This document shows, one piece after another, positions 16,820 through 25,870 of a stretch of DNA of 64,000 bases (position 1 is its first letter; each line of letters starts with the position of its first letter). This stretch comes from Brumimicrobium ulvae (GTDB lineage: Bacteria; Bacteroidota; Bacteroidia; Flavobacteriales_D; Crocinitomicaceae), in NCBI RefSeq assembly GCF_947504225.1, contig NZ_CANNGT010000009.1, positions 1 through 64,000 of the forward strand. Reading direction: 5' to 3'. Both the position numbers and the translations under genes were made by a program. The notes beneath the pieces are model-generated. The model was not told the DNA's origin. It saw nothing but the letters and a program-made list of their open reading frames with translations, and did no database searches.

Positions 16820-18219
16820 TATGCGAGAACTTCTTTTCTTTGACTATCTAATTTAAGCAAGATAAGAATCATGATTAAAAAAGACATCATTGAAGAACCT
16901 CCATAACTAAAAAAGGGTAAAGGAATACCAATTACAGGTATAATTCCGATATTCATACCTACATTAATGGCAAAATGATAAAAAATAATCATTGCTACTG
17001 AATTGGCGTAAATTCTTGAAAAACGACTTTTCTGTCGTTCTGCAATGACCACTATCCTAACCAAAAGTATCGTGAATAGAACCACTAAGGTTGCAGAGCC
17101 TAAAAACCCCCATTCTTCTGAAAATACTGAAAAGATGAAATCAGTTTCACTTTCAGGAACGTGCCTGCTTCTAGGACTAGATAATAAGGCTTCGTGATAA
17201 CCTACCCCAGAAAAGCCTCCAGAGCCTACTGCGGCTAGTGCCCTGTTTCGATTGTAATCTTTTCCATCTTGATCTTCTATTTTGCCTAGCCATAAATCTA
17301 TTCGGTCCTTTTGATGGGATTGCAGTACATTCAAATAAGAATAAGAAACCGTTCCAACTAGTCCAATCGTGACGACATAGACAATTAATATGACAGATCT
17401 GATTTTCTTTTTAGCACGTTGTGCAGCAAAATTTTGTGCGATAAAGAATATGACTAGTGCGATCATAGTTATTCCAGAAATCAAGACCACCCACCCAGGC
17501 ACATCATAACCAGGTAAAAACGAAAACGTATGCTTGGATTCTGTAAAGTAAAGCGTGATGATACTAAAGAAAATTATAACAAATAATACAGGTATGAAGT
17601 GAACTCCAACCCAAGTTTCTTTATACCTAAAACCGAGTACCCGATTCAAGAAAAATAAAATGATTGGATCAAGAGTAATTCCTTCCCTATACATTACAAA
17701 AAAGAATGCTGTAAAAACCAAAAAAGTTCCCGTATCATTCTGAATTAAGACCAACAGCATAGTCAGAATAACGATAAACAAGGCCAATCCTAGTGTTTTT
17801 CTTGAGATGATTTTAACACGACCTTGCGATATAACATAGGCCAGCATGAGCGCTGTAGTAAGTTTAGAGAACTCTGAGGGTTGTACTCCGAAAGGGCCGA
17901 CACCAAGCCATGATCTCGCGCCATTAATAGGTTCTGTAAATAAAACTAAAATTAATAATACCAGAACTACCAAAAAGGCGATTGGTGTTAGCTTTCGGAT
18001 GTATTCTGAATCAATCAACGAAATTACAATTCCCAAAAACAAACCAATTCCAATCCACATTATTTGCTTACCATAAAGTGTTTTAATATCAAAAAGAAAA
18101 GGACGATCTGGATTGTAGGCTGCGGAATAGATGTTGATTATTCCCATCAGCAATAATGCGGACACTACTATGATTGTTAACCAATCCCACCCCAACGCTT
18201 TTTGCCTGAATTTATTCAT
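16819..18219 (-). CDS. rodA: RodA, SEDS peptidoglycan glycosyltransferase
   Basis: The SEDS-family polymerase for lateral-wall peptidoglycan, working with PBP2 and MreBCD. Family marks are INGARSWLGVGPFGVQPSEFSK (central loop) and IAVGSGGF-like LAAVGSGGFSGVGYHEALL, ESETDFIFSVFSEEWGF (catalytic Asp in the ETDFIF stretch) and IPVIGIPLPFFSYGGSS near the end. At 466 residues it is longer than the usual 370-420. The extra length is around LGFRYKETWVGVHFIPVLF and SFLPGYDVPGWVVLISGITM, which adds helices in the middle. Its start overlaps the mrdA stop by 8 bases. Confidence 0.96.
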   Translation of the reverse strand: MNKFRQKALGWDWLTIIVVSALLLMGIINIYSAAYNPDRPFLFDIKTLYGKQIMWIGIGLFLGIVISLIDSEYIRKLTPIAFLVVLVLLILVLFTEPINGARSWLGVGPFGVQPSEFSKLTTALMLAYVISQGRVKIISRKTLGLALFIVILTMLLVLIQNDTGTFLVFTAFFFVMYREGITLDPIILFFLNRVLGFRYKETWVGVHFIPVLFVIIFFSIITLYFTESKHTFSFLPGYDVPGWVVLISGITMIALVIFFIAQNFAAQRAKKKIRSVILIVYVVTIGLVGTVSYSYLNVLQSHQKDRIDLWLGKIEDQDGKDYNRNRALAAVGSGGFSGVGYHEALLSSPRSRHVPESETDFIFSVFSEEWGFLGSATLVVLFTILLVRIVVIAERQKSRFSRIYANSVAMIIFYHFAINVGMNIGIIPVIGIPLPFFSYGGSSMMSFLIMILILLKLDSQRKEVLA

Positions 18220-20089
18220 TGATATTGGTAAATCTTTTTTCTAATATGCGACTTTCTTTGGCTTTGTTATTGACCTGACCAGTGAGGTATTTCTCCATCA
18301 TTAAACTTGCAATTGGAGCTGCCCAAGTTCCACCAAATCCTGCGTTTTCAATAAAAACAGCAATAGCAATTTTTGGATTGTCGTGTGGTGCATAAGCCAT
18401 AAAGACAGAGTGATCTTCTCCATGTGGATTCTGTGCTGTACCTGTTTTACCCGCTACGATAATTTCATGATTAATTCTTGCCCTTCTTGCCGTACCGCCT
18501 GGTTCGTTGACAGCGCCGCGCATACCTTCCTTGATGGATTTGTAATACTTAGCTTCTACCATGGTTTGCTTTTTTACTTTAAATTTTTCAAGCGGTCCAT
18601 CGTCTCCTATGCTTTTGACTAAGTGCGGTTCATAAAAATATCCTTCGTTTGCAACAATAGCTGCAAGGTTGGCCATTTGTAAAGGAGTCATTTTTACCTC
18701 ACCTTGACCAATACTATTTGAACGTATTGTAGAAAAGGCCCAACGAAATTCACCATACCAATGGTTGTAGAACGAAACATTAGGAATAACCCCGCTTCTA
18801 AGACCATAAATATCGGTTTCTGGTCGTATTCCAAATCCAAAGCTATGCATGTATCTTTCCCATAGTTCCAATCCGATTGCAGCGTCTTTAAACAGATTGG
18901 GGTCCTTATTCTGTTCTATGATTCGCTTTACCAAATAGTAATAATAGGGATTACAAGAATACTGAATAGATTTGGCCACATTACTTGCTGGGGGATGATT
19001 ATGACATCCGACCAAAGACCTTGTGCATGGAAATCCTGTATTTTCTGTAATAACGTTTTCTTGCAAACCAACCAAAGCCTGAACAACTTTGAATATTGAT
19101 CCTGGAGGATATTCTGCGGCCAACGGACGAGGGTAAAAAGGTTTTAATGAGTCCCGATAAAGCCTGCTGTAATTTGTTCGTATGTTTCTTGTTCCAACCA
19201 TTAAATTAGGATCGTAACTGGGCGCACTTACCATGGCTAAAATCTCACCTGTGGAAGGTTCAATGGCTACAATAGACCCCAGTTTGTTTTGCATAAGCAA
19301 TTCTCCATAGGCTTGTAGTTCTATATCGATACCAAGATGTAATGGAGGGCCTTGTAATGCGTTTGTATCCAGTTTTCCCCCTGCGAAGTTATCTACGAGT
19401 TTCCCTTTTGCAGAAGTTAAAATAACTTTTGTTCCTTTTTGCCCTCGAAGCGAATGCTCATAGTACTTTTCTAGTCCTGTTCGACCAATAAAATCTCCTA
19501 CATTATAAAAGCGACGATCAGCGTTTAGCTCTTCTGCATTTATTTCATTGAGATATCCGAAAATATTTGCACCATGAGGATAAGGATAATCTCTCATGCT
19601 TATAGGACTTTCGTAAAATCCTTTGAAATCGGGAAGTTCTATGGCTATTTTCGAAATTTCATCGGCAGAGAGTTCTTTTAAGAAAGCATGCGGTAGATAA
19701 CTTCGATAATCATTTACAATGGTGTCGTTTCCTGTTTTTTTACTTCTTGTTTTTCGGTCAAGCTGCTTTTTAATTTGCACGAAACGTTGTCGAATAGAAT
19801 CAACAGATATTCCGATTAACTTAGAAAATGCTACAGTGTCGAAATCTTCGATATCATCTTCTACAAACATCAAATTGTAGTAAGTTTTGTTGGCCACGAT
19901 TTTTTTCCCGTCCCGATCGTATAGGATACCACGAGGGGGTTTGATTATAACTTTTCTTTTGGCCACCTCACCGGCCCTTTCAATCCACTTGTCATCGACT
20001 ACTTGCATATAAAATAGACGGCCAACAAAAACAACTCCTACCAAGAGGAAAAGAAGGATAAAAACGAGTCTTCTACTTTCTAGGTTCAT
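18212..20089 (-). CDS. mrdA: Penicillin-binding protein 2 (elongation transpeptidase)
   Basis: A monofunctional class B PBP that cross-links peptidoglycan during cell elongation. It has one N-terminal TM helix (LVFILLFLLVGVVFVGRLFYM), a pedestal domain with PPRGILYDRDGKKIVANKTYYN, and a transpeptidase domain. The active-site SxxK is SIFK (Ser331) in PPGSIFKVVQ, the SxN box is SCN in YSCNPYYYYL, and the KTG box is Lys548 in AGKTGTAQNP. The length of 625 residues is normal. It overlaps mreD by 4 bases and rodA by 8, which points to translational coupling. Confidence 0.96.
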   Translation of the reverse strand: MNLESRRLVFILLFLLVGVVFVGRLFYMQVVDDKWIERAGEVAKRKVIIKPPRGILYDRDGKKIVANKTYYNLMFVEDDIEDFDTVAFSKLIGISVDSIRQRFVQIKKQLDRKTRSKKTGNDTIVNDYRSYLPHAFLKELSADEISKIAIELPDFKGFYESPISMRDYPYPHGANIFGYLNEINAEELNADRRFYNVGDFIGRTGLEKYYEHSLRGQKGTKVILTSAKGKLVDNFAGGKLDTNALQGPPLHLGIDIELQAYGELLMQNKLGSIVAIEPSTGEILAMVSAPSYDPNLMVGTRNIRTNYSRLYRDSLKPFYPRPLAAEYPPGSIFKVVQALVGLQENVITENTGFPCTRSLVGCHNHPPASNVAKSIQYSCNPYYYYLVKRIIEQNKDPNLFKDAAIGLELWERYMHSFGFGIRPETDIYGLRSGVIPNVSFYNHWYGEFRWAFSTIRSNSIGQGEVKMTPLQMANLAAIVANEGYFYEPHLVKSIGDDGPLEKFKVKKQTMVEAKYYKSIKEGMRGAVNEPGGTARRARINHEIIVAGKTGTAQNPHGEDHSVFMAYAPHDNPKIAIAVFIENAGFGGTWAAPIASLMMEKYLTGQVNNKAKESRILEKRFTNINE

Positions 20090-20601
20090 ACACTTTTAGG
20101 CTTTTTGAAGAAAAGTACCTGAATAAGTATAAAGATAATCAAAGTAATAAGGGTACTCAAAACCGTACTAGAAATAATTTCTTTCCATGCAGACCATTTG
20201 AAATATTCTAGTGAGAAAAACCATAAATGATGGATAACTACAATGACTCCAGAGACTTTAACAAACCATGCATAACCCCATTCTGTAGCGGTAGGTTCTT
20301 TAAGAACGTCATAGTCATCTCGGGGTGCAAAACGTTTGAAAATTCCAGGCCTTAGATAAGCAATAAGTACAGCTGAACTGGCATGAAGGCCAAATGTGTT
20401 CATAAAAAAGTCAACTCCTATTCCTGCTAGAAAAGCCAATAGCATTAGTACGACAGGGCGAGTATCAAAAGGAAGTAGAATTATGAATAATGGATAAATC
20501 ATAGGATGGATACCAAAGCCAAAATTAAGCTGCCCGAAAATAAGTCCTTGTGCCAGCACAAAAATTAATAATCGAATTGTATTTTTAAGAAGGTAATTCA
20601 T
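20086..20601 (-). CDS. mreD: Rod shape-determining protein MreD
   Basis: A 171-residue inner-membrane protein with five or six helices (QGLIFGQLNFGFGIHPMIYPLFIILLPF, VVLMLLAFLAGIGVDFFMNTFGLHASSAVLIAYL). The hydrophobic pattern and the GxxxDFF..TFGLHAS stretch match MreD of Bacteroidota. It belongs to the elongasome with MreB and MreC. Its start overlaps the mreC stop by 4 bases and its stop overlaps the mrdA start by 4, so the call is supported equally by position. Confidence 0.92.
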   Translation of the reverse strand: MNYLLKNTIRLLIFVLAQGLIFGQLNFGFGIHPMIYPLFIILLPFDTRPVVLMLLAFLAGIGVDFFMNTFGLHASSAVLIAYLRPGIFKRFAPRDDYDVLKEPTATEWGYAWFVKVSGVIVVIHHLWFFSLEYFKWSAWKEIISSTVLSTLITLIIFILIQVLFFKKPKSV

Positions 20602-21431
20602 TGTAATTGTTCTATTCCTCTTTCGAGTTCTTCTAATTCCAGTTGGTTGATATTCTTAATGATATAAACATAACGAAGTTTCCGCATGTCTTGATTCAAT
20701 CTAACAGTAATGTCCCACATAGGTTTACCTTCAATAGGTTCTAAATTCTCAACAACTCCAATGGGTTCTCCTTGCGGGAAATATCCACCTCTACCTCTGG
20801 CGTTCACAGGACTTCCTTTTTTAATTACGATATCATTTGAAATCCCTGTAAGTTTCACTCTACGTGGATCGTCACCATCGTACTTTATTATACCATAAGC
20901 GTCTGTACCGTCAATATACGCACTGATATTGATGTCAGAGGTTAAAACAGATTTAACAATCGCAAAATGTCTAGAAACGTCATATACAATACCTACTATA
21001 CCATGCGATGAAACCACGCCCATTTTACGTTCAACACCTTTTAAGCTTCCTGCGTTAATGGTGAAGTAGTTGTTGGTAAAGGAATGCGAGGAGTTGATTA
21101 CTGTAGCTGGAGTACGTTCAAAACTTAACTTCTGGATGGTATCATTGATAATAGCTGTTTTTGCATCTACTGAAATGAAATTATCAGGAATTCGTTTTTC
21201 AAGTTCGATGTTTTGCGCCTGAAGTCTTTCATTAGCCTCGTCTAGATAGATGTACTTTATGATATTTCTTTCCCATGACAAAAGAGTTCCTGTAATTGCT
21301 GCGGATGAATTAAAGAACTTGGTTCTTGGAAAACTCATGACCGAGAAAAAGGAACTCAATGCAAGGATTTGTAAAATCATGAAGACAAGAAAAACCCTGA
21401 ATCTTCTAAAGAATGCTATAAACTTTAGCAT
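20598..21431 (-). CDS. mreC: Rod shape-determining protein MreC
   Basis: A 277-residue bitopic protein that links MreB to PBP2 in the periplasm. One TM helix (RVFLVFMILQILALSSFFSVM) is followed by a coiled coil (YLDEANERLQAQNIELEKRI) and the two-beta-barrel domain. Barrel marks are NYFTINAGSLKGVERKMGVV, GIVGIVYDVSRHFAIVKSVL, and ARGRGGYFPQGEPIGVVENL. It begins 16 bases after mreB and overlaps mreD by 4 bases. Confidence 0.95.
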   Translation of the reverse strand: MLKFIAFFRRFRVFLVFMILQILALSSFFSVMSFPRTKFFNSSAAITGTLLSWERNIIKYIYLDEANERLQAQNIELEKRIPDNFISVDAKTAIINDTIQKLSFERTPATVINSSHSFTNNYFTINAGSLKGVERKMGVVSSHGIVGIVYDVSRHFAIVKSVLTSDINISAYIDGTDAYGIIKYDGDDPRRVKLTGISNDIVIKKGSPVNARGRGGYFPQGEPIGVVENLEPIEGKPMWDITVRLNQDMRKLRYVYIIKNINQLELEELERGIEQLQ

Positions 21432-21447
21432 GAATTATTTTTACTTT

Positions 21448-22473
21448 TTAATCTCTTATCAAGAATTGGAAACGGTTAATATTTTTTAAAGCAATACTTG
21501 TTCCTCTTGCAACTGCTCTTAAAGGATCTTCGGCAATGTGAACAGGTAATTTCGTTTTTAGTGACATTCTTTTGTCTAGTCCACGCAACATTGAACCACC
21601 ACCAGCAAGGTAAATCCCCGTTTTGTAAATGTCTGCAGATAGTTCTGGTGGAGTCATTTCTAGGGCACTCAAAATAGCTTCTTCAATTTTTGAAATTGAT
21701 TTATCTAAAGCATGTGCAATTTCAACATAACTAACTGTAATTTCTTTTGGAATTCCAGTCATTAAATCTCGACCACGTACAGCATAATCTTCTGGTGGAT
21801 TATCAAGTTCTGGTAAAGCAGCACCCACTTCAATTTTAATTTGTTCTGCAGTACGCTCACCAATCAATATGTTGTGTTGACGGCGCATGTATTCTTCAAT
21901 GTCATTCGTAAAATCATTTCCTGCAACACGAATAGATTTATCACTCACAATACCACCAAGTGCAATAACAGCAATTTCCGAAGTTCCACCACCGATATCA
22001 ATAATCATGTTACCCATTGGTTCTTCCACATCAATCCCAATACCGATTGCAGCAGCCATTGGTTCGTGGATTAAATAGACTTCTTTTGCTCCAGCATGCT
22101 CTGCTGAATCACGTACTGCTCTTTTTTCTACTTCTGTAATTCCTGAAGGAATACAAATTACCATTCGCAATGAAGTGTTGAAGAGACTTTTACGCTTTTT
22201 GATCATTTTGATCATTCCGCGAATCATTTGTTCAGCACATTGGAAATCTGCAATAACACCATCTTGCAAAGGCCTTACGGTTTCAATTAGCTTATGGGTT
22301 TTACCGTGCATTTGTTGTGCTTTCTTACCGATTGCAACAATTTTACCGGTCTGTATATCCCTGGCAACAATTGATGGTTCATCTACAACCACTTTATCAT
22401 CCATGATAATTAGTGTGTTGGCTGTCCCTAAATCAAGTGCAATGTCCTGTGTTAAAAAGCTAAATAATCCCAT
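21448..22473 (-). CDS. mreB: Rod shape-determining protein MreB
   Basis: The bacterial actin that organises lateral-wall synthesis on the inner face of the membrane. The phosphate-1 motif is IALDLGTANTLI (10-21), the phosphate-2 motif IDIGGGTSEIAVIALGG, and the adenosine motif GIYLAGGGSMLRGLDKRM. The N-terminal FSFLTQDIA segment resembles the membrane-binding loop region. The length of 341 residues is typical. It is the first gene of a six-gene reverse-strand series ending in the CPBP protease, with a -7 box upstream. Confidence 0.97.
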   Translation of the reverse strand: MGLFSFLTQDIALDLGTANTLIIMDDKVVVDEPSIVARDIQTGKIVAIGKKAQQMHGKTHKLIETVRPLQDGVIADFQCAEQMIRGMIKMIKKRKSLFNTSLRMVICIPSGITEVEKRAVRDSAEHAGAKEVYLIHEPMAAAIGIGIDVEEPMGNMIIDIGGGTSEIAVIALGGIVSDKSIRVAGNDFTNDIEEYMRRQHNILIGERTAEQIKIEVGAALPELDNPPEDYAVRGRDLMTGIPKEITVSYVEIAHALDKSISKIEEAILSALEMTPPELSADIYKTGIYLAGGGSMLRGLDKRMSLKTKLPVHIAEDPLRAVARGTSIALKNINRFQFLIRD

Positions 22474-22526
22474 ATTCTTTGTTGCGTAGTATAAATTTTA
22501 TAATAAAGTGTAGTTTTTGCTACCTT

Positions 22527-22534
22527 CAAATTTA
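22527..22534 (-). promoter_or_regulatory. -7 box upstream of mreB
   Basis: On the reverse strand this is TAAATTTG, an exact TAnnTTTG match 53 bases before the mreB ATG, in the 96-base gap after purH. No good -33 element was seen. Confidence 0.45.
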
Positions 22535-22569
22535 GCTAAAATTATACAGTATATTTTAATTTATTTGTT

Positions 22570-24096
22570 TTAATGTTTAAAATGTCTATTTCCTGTAAAA
22601 ACCATAGCCATACCGTGTTCATTACAGTAATCAATAGATAATTTATCCTTGATTGATCCACCTGGCTGAACCACAGTGTTTATGCCTTCTAAATTAGCGA
22701 TTTCAACACAGTCTGGGAACGGGAAAAAGGCATCTGATGCCATCACAGCACCATTCAAATCAAAGTTAAATGATTTTGCTTTGTGAATGGCTTGATTTAA
22801 AGCGTCTACTCGTGAAGTTTGACCTGTTCCGCTGGCCAATAGCTGTCCATTTTTTGCAATTACTATAGTGTTGGACTTGGTATGTTTTACTAATTTATTG
22901 GCAAAAACTAAATCTTCTTTTTGTTGCGCTGTTGGAGCTACTTTTGTTACTGTTTCAAAGTTCTCTACAGTTTCTGTAATGGTATCGCGATCTTGGGCTA
23001 AAACACCATTCAAAATAGTTCTGAATTGTTTTTTTGGTAAATCGATCGGTTTTTGAACCAAAAGCACCCTGTTTTTCTTTGATTTTAAAATTTCAAGTGA
23101 CTTTTCGTCAAATGAAGGAGCAATAACAACCTCACAGAATAAATCATTAATCAATTCGGCAGTGGCTACATCAATCGTTTTGTTGGCCATTAAAATACCT
23201 CCGAATGCAGAAACAGGATCTCCAGCTAAAGCATCTTTATAAGCTTGAACAAGTGTTTCTCTTGTTGCTAATCCACATGCATTGTTGTGTTTTAATATAG
23301 CAAATGTTGGTGCGTCATTTTTAAAGTCTTCCATCAAACAAACAGCAGCGTCAACATCTAATAAGTTGTTGTAAGAAAGTTCTTTTCCATGTAATTTATC
23401 GAAAATTTCATCTAAATCACCATAGAAAATTCCTTCTTGGTGTGGATTCTCTCCATACCTTAATACTTGTGCTTCTGTGATACTTTGTTTGAAAACTGCT
23501 TGCTCTCCCTTGTTGAAGTAATTAAAGATGTGTGTGTCGTAATGTGAACTAACATTAAAAGCATCTCTAGCAAAAGCTTTTCTTTGTGCCAATGTCACTT
23601 CTCCATTTTGCTCGGTTAGAATAGATAAAAAGTCATTGTATTGAGTTCTTGTTGAAACCAACATAACGTCTTTGTAGTTTTTGGCTGCTGCACGAATAAG
23701 TGAGATTCCACCGATATCAATTTTTTCAATAATTTCTTCGTGGGTTCCTCCCGCAGCAACTGTTTCCTCGAAAGGATACAAATCGACCATCACTAAATCA
23801 AAAGATGGAATTTCAAATTCCTGTAATTGTTGTTGATCTTGCGTGTTATCTTTTCTGTTTAATATTGCACCAAATATCTTCGGGTGTAAAGTTTTTACTC
23901 GTCCACCCAAAATTGAAGGGTAAGAAGTTAAATCTTCTACACGCTTTACTTCGATTCTAAGGTCTTCGATGAACGATTGAGTTCCTCCTGTACTGTAGAT
24001 TGTAACTCCTTGACTGTTTAGTGCTTTAACGATTGGTGCAAGTCCTTCTTTGTTGAAAACTGATATGATTGCACTTTTGATTTTTGTATTGCTCAT
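22570..24096 (-). CDS. purH: Bifunctional AICAR transformylase / IMP cyclohydrolase
   Basis: It catalyses the last two steps of IMP synthesis. The N-terminal MGS-like cyclohydrolase domain (about 1-130) shows SVFNKEGLAPIVKALNSQGV, STGGTQSF and GGRVKTLHPKIFGAIL. The transformylase domain follows with VLRYGENPHQEGIFYG, AILKHNNACGLA (catalytic Lys-His) and DPVSAFGGI, and ends with GGSIKDKLSIDYCNEHGMAMVFTGNRHFKH. The length of 508 residues is normal. It precedes mreB on the same strand with a 96-base gap containing its own promoter-like box, so mreB is probably transcribed separately. Confidence 0.98.
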   Translation of the reverse strand: MSNTKIKSAIISVFNKEGLAPIVKALNSQGVTIYSTGGTQSFIEDLRIEVKRVEDLTSYPSILGGRVKTLHPKIFGAILNRKDNTQDQQQLQEFEIPSFDLVMVDLYPFEETVAAGGTHEEIIEKIDIGGISLIRAAAKNYKDVMLVSTRTQYNDFLSILTEQNGEVTLAQRKAFARDAFNVSSHYDTHIFNYFNKGEQAVFKQSITEAQVLRYGENPHQEGIFYGDLDEIFDKLHGKELSYNNLLDVDAAVCLMEDFKNDAPTFAILKHNNACGLATRETLVQAYKDALAGDPVSAFGGILMANKTIDVATAELINDLFCEVVIAPSFDEKSLEILKSKKNRVLLVQKPIDLPKKQFRTILNGVLAQDRDTITETVENFETVTKVAPTAQQKEDLVFANKLVKHTKSNTIVIAKNGQLLASGTGQTSRVDALNQAIHKAKSFNFDLNGAVMASDAFFPFPDCVEIANLEGINTVVQPGGSIKDKLSIDYCNEHGMAMVFTGNRHFKH

Positions 24097-24118
24097 AACC
24101 GATTTGATATTAAGCCTA

Positions 24119-24126
24119 CAAAAGTA
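24119..24126 (-). promoter_or_regulatory. -7 box upstream of purH
   Basis: On the reverse strand this is TACTTTTG, an exact TAnnTTTG match, 22 bases before the purH ATG. Confidence 0.5.
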
Positions 24127-24225
24127 AATAGTTTAACCGAATATGTCACTTTTTTAACGACATTTAGTTATAGACAATTGCATTTCGATTTTAACATCAG
24201 AAATCAGTCGTTTCGAAGTCAAAAA

Positions 24226-24612
24226 CTAACTGTTCACCATGTGTTGTGCTAATTTCGGAAAACTGTTGTAAAGCGATTGGGCATCTTTTTCAGGTAAATC
24301 CAGTGTTGCAATTGCTTTTTTCATGCAAAGTAACCAGGCTTCCATCGCTTTTTGATCAATTTTGTGAGGTAAATGACGCATTCGCATTCGTGGTGGGCCA
24401 TACTTTTCAATGTAAAGTCGTGGTCCGCCAAAAAACTGTGTTAAAAACATGTATTGTTTTTCCTTAATTTCTTCAATGTCGTTGTGAAAAAGTGGAATTA
24501 AAATGGGATCTTGATAAACGAATCCATAAAATGCGTCTACTAATTGCCTGATTTTCTGACTTCCCAATTTATTGTATAATGAATCTATCTCTTCTGTTTC
24601 CATTGTCATCAA
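24226..24612 (-). CDS. Truncated haemoglobin, probably group II
   Basis: A 128-residue 2-on-2 globin that binds haem and small gases (oxygen, NO). The proximal histidine is His80 in MRMRHLPHKI. A Tyr at about 29 (AFYGFVYQDP) fits the B10 position, Trp93 in MEAWLLCM fits G8, and FFGGPRLYIEKYGPP is the E-helix/loop pattern typical of group II. The function may be NO detoxification or oxygen chemistry; nothing nearby decides it. It stands divergently to the first OmpA gene with only 43 bases between starts. Confidence 0.9.
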   Translation of the reverse strand: MMTMETEEIDSLYNKLGSQKIRQLVDAFYGFVYQDPILIPLFHNDIEEIKEKQYMFLTQFFGGPRLYIEKYGPPRMRMRHLPHKIDQKAMEAWLLCMKKAIATLDLPEKDAQSLYNSFPKLAQHMVNS

Positions 24613-24655
24613 AAATACTTAAATTTATCCATTGATGAACCCCAATTAAGTTTAA

Positions 24656-25870
24656 ATGCTATCACGGCTACTGTTACCTTTGTTGATTTCACTTCCGTTT
24701 TTTGTTTTTTCTCAGTACAGAATGGATGTAAGGAACGTTGCGGACTGTTATGGGAATAGTTTTATTAAGCATCCAGGTGATTATGAATTGCAATTTACTG
24801 GAAGAAAAGGTACAGAAACAGACTTATCGGCCTATCCGACCTTGGCAGGGCTTCAATTGAACAATACTTTTTGGTCTTCATTTACGGCTCCCCATGACGG
24901 GTTGTTTATGTTTTCTGGAATTACAGAAAACTGCATCATGGATATTCTGATTTTTTCAGCGAAAAAAAAAGAGGGGGAAGAAAGCAGTTCTCGCTTTACG
25001 AATATCTGTGAAAACATTGAAGTCGGAACTGCTGTAATTGAAAGAATATTGAAAGTAAAAGGCAATCAGCATTTCGGATTGAATAAGTCACCAAATGAGC
25101 AATTTCTATATGGATTAAGAATGACCGAAGGAATGGAGGTGTATCTCCTTTTTAATGCTTCGATAAGTCAGCGAATTAAAGTTCGTTTAAATGTGGAGTA
25201 TGAAGTAGATTATTCAGATCTTGATGTAGAAAGTCTTAAAAGTGTTATCGATATGCGCAGAAGTAATAAGCATTCGGAACTGCGGATTCAATTAAGAGAT
25301 AAAAGTACAGGTTTACCCATAAAAGGGAAATTGCTTATTGATAATTCTAAACGCATAAATGGACTTTATAGTGGTTCTGATTTTATCTTTTCGATTCAAG
25401 AGAGGGAACATCTTAAATTGAGCATAGATGTTATTGGCTACTTCTTTCAAGATCAGGAGGTCTTCATTGAAGCAGGGATAAATAAAGAGTTAACCTTGTG
25501 GCTTGAACCTGCTGAAATAGGAAAGAAGATGGAGCTGTCTGGAATTCAATTCAAAACAGGTAGTAGCGAACTGTTAAAAGGTGCTGAAATAAAACTTGTT
25601 CGTTTAAGGGATTTTCTCTTGTTGAACTCATCTATTCATATTGAAATTGAAGGACATGTGTTTGAATTTGGAGAGAGTACGTTTGCAGGTAGACGAATGT
25701 CGGTAGCTAGGGCAAATACTGTATTGAAGTATTTGGTCGATAGCGGAGTGAGCAGAAGCCGATTGAGCGCCAAGGGATATGGGAATGAATTTATGATTTA
25801 TCCAGAACCAAAATTCGATTGGCAAGAACAGGCAAACCGCAGGGTAGAAATTAGAATTTTAAAAGAATGA
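24656..25870 (+). CDS. OmpA-family outer-membrane/periplasmic protein, tandem copy A
   Basis: A 404-residue secreted protein (signal LLLPLLISLPFFVFSQ). An N-terminal beta-rich domain (about 20-195; DCYGNSFIKHPGDYEL start, FWSSFTAPHDGLFMFSGI) is followed by a carboxypeptidase-regulatory-like domain (about 210-290; LRIQLRDKSTGLPIKGKLLIDNS). An OmpA-C peptidoglycan-binding domain follows (about 295-404; IQFKTGSSELLKGAEIKL, IEIEGHVFEFG, RRMSVARANTVLKYLVDSGV, ANRRVEIRIL). It probably tethers the outer membrane to peptidoglycan. It overlaps the next gene by 4 bases (ATGA) and shares its whole architecture. Confidence 0.88.
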   Translation: MLSRLLLPLLISLPFFVFSQYRMDVRNVADCYGNSFIKHPGDYELQFTGRKGTETDLSAYPTLAGLQLNNTFWSSFTAPHDGLFMFSGITENCIMDILIFSAKKKEGEESSSRFTNICENIEVGTAVIERILKVKGNQHFGLNKSPNEQFLYGLRMTEGMEVYLLFNASISQRIKVRLNVEYEVDYSDLDVESLKSVIDMRRSNKHSELRIQLRDKSTGLPIKGKLLIDNSKRINGLYSGSDFIFSIQEREHLKLSIDVIGYFFQDQEVFIEAGINKELTLWLEPAEIGKKMELSGIQFKTGSSELLKGAEIKLVRLRDFLLLNSSIHIEIEGHVFEFGESTFAGRRMSVARANTVLKYLVDSGVSRSRLSAKGYGNEFMIYPEPKFDWQEQANRRVEIRILKE

